A stretch of 6,730 bases of DNA, taken from Syntrophomonadaceae bacterium. Its GTDB lineage: Bacteria > Bacillota > Syntrophomonadia > Syntrophomonadales > Syntrophomonadaceae. The notes under the pieces are model-generated. The model saw only the letters and a list, made by a program, of their open reading frames with translations, searched no databases and was not told the DNA's origin. Made by a program: the position numbers and the translations under genes. Positions 6,295-6,730 of the stretch are shown here, piece after piece; position 1 is the stretch's first letter, and each line of letters starts with the position of its first letter. Where the stretch lies: assembly GCA_028698695.1 (NCBI GenBank), contig JAQVWB010000108.1:1-6730 (forward strand), given 5' to 3'.

Positions 6295-6426
6295 CGCCTT
6301 GTCACAATTTTATGCTCCTTGAAGTATTATTTGTTATCAAAGATTATTTACCGGTTCTATATGTCTATAAAAAAAATAAGGGCGGCGAAGGTATAAACCC
6401 TGCCACCCTTATTATAACCAAATTTT
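6295..6426. other. Intergenic region between the X2-domain gene and the PHP gene
   Basis: Besides the terminator, the 60 bases nearest the PHP gene contain AAGGAG (about 20 nt before the GTG) and AT-rich strings such as TTGATA and TAATAC on the minus strand. I found no -35/-10 pair with acceptable spacing. The strong terminator implies the PHP gene needs its own promoter here. Confidence 0.5.
6368..6413 (-). terminator. Intrinsic terminator after the X2-domain gene
   Basis: On the minus strand the 12-base arm AATAAGGGTGGC (6413-6402) pairs with GCCGCCCTTATT (6386-6375) with a single G-T wobble, and a 15-base loop lies between. The stem runs straight into eight Ts (6376-6369). It begins 14 nt after the stop codon of the X2-domain gene and separates that gene from the PHP gene. 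This is a textbook rho-independent terminator. Confidence 0.92.
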
Positions 6427-6730
6427 TTAGCTGACAACTTTGATATCGAAAGTTTTTTCACCCTGGTCAAATTTAATGGTCAGGGTCATTACTGTTCCAT
6501 CGGGAACCATAGAGATGGGTACAGGAAGCAAAGCAGCTACTGCATTGGCGTTTAGAGTTAATACATCACCAGCAACAGTATACTCTTTACCGTCATTTAG
6601 TGTTATATTTACAGCTCCACCAAGGGCAGAACCAGTGATTCCGGTAATTTTGGTTGCCGGACCCCAGGTAATATTAATAGCCATATCAGCAACATTAGCC
6701 TTACTCAAATCGCCACCTGCCGGGCTGATA
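6427..6730 (-). CDS. C-terminal end of a larger protein with an X2-like (CBM_X2) Ig-fold domain
   Basis: The frame is open to the right edge. The seven residues before the TTG at 6708 read ISPAGGD, so that TTG is most likely an internal leucine, not a start. The visible 100 residues have the layout of the CBM_X2 family (PF03442): ISP near the beginning, then a VADMAINITW strand. Further on come LNDGKEYTVAGDVLTLNANAVAALLP and, near the end, MTLTIKFDQGEKTFDIKVV. X2 domains are small Ig-like modules in secreted or cell-surface proteins, often glycosidases or scaffold and S-layer proteins, where they act as spacers or bind polysaccharide. The rest of the protein, including any signal peptide or catalytic domain, is outside the window. 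The stop is TAA, followed by a strong terminator, so this is the last gene of its transcript. Confidence 0.75.
   Translation of the reverse strand, partial: ISPAGGDLSKANVADMAINITWGPATKITGITGSALGGAVNITLNDGKEYTVAGDVLTLNANAVAALLPVPISMVPDGTVMTLTIKFDQGEKTFDIKVVS

Overview
The window carries the start of a Gram-positive division and cell-wall (dcw) cluster, transcribed on the minus strand and therefore read from right to left: mraZ, rsmH, ftsL, a SpoVD/FtsI-type penicillin-binding protein with two PASTA domains, and the first 213 codons of murE, which runs off the left edge. Gene order, AT-rich DNA, strong AGGAGG-type ribosome sites, frequent GTG/TTG starts and the SpoVD-like PBP all point to a low-GC Gram-positive, most likely a clostridial (possibly syntrophic) anaerobe. 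The species cannot be fixed from this sequence alone.

Layout from right to left. 6730-6427 is the C-terminal end of a larger, probably surface or secreted protein whose visible part is one X2-like Ig-fold domain; a clear intrinsic terminator follows at 6368-6413. 6294-5224 is a PHP-domain metallohydrolase of the CehA/McbA type. 5239-4829 is an AT-rich island bounded by a perfect 19-bp inverted repeat, which is part of longer imperfect 'CACAGAT'-type arms. It holds a 4 x 10-bp GTCAGG array and two small hairpins. Its right arm supplies the stop codon and last few residues of the PHP gene. 4764-4724 is the mraZ control region, with three helically phased AAAGTGG direct repeats that match the known MraZ operator type and overlap a candidate promoter. 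4685-1 is the dcw operon, with gaps of only 11-33 nt and a ribosome site before every gene.

The dcw genes act together. MraZ is the cluster's DNA-binding autoregulator and RsmH methylates 16S rRNA. FtsL is a bitopic divisome scaffold, the PBP cross-links septal (or spore-cortex) peptidoglycan, and MurE adds the third amino acid to the cytoplasmic precursor. No pathway link between the PHP or X2 genes and the dcw cluster is visible. The least ordinary parts are the inverted-repeat island, which touches a coding end, and the two separate 10-bp-period repeat arrays upstream of mraZ.
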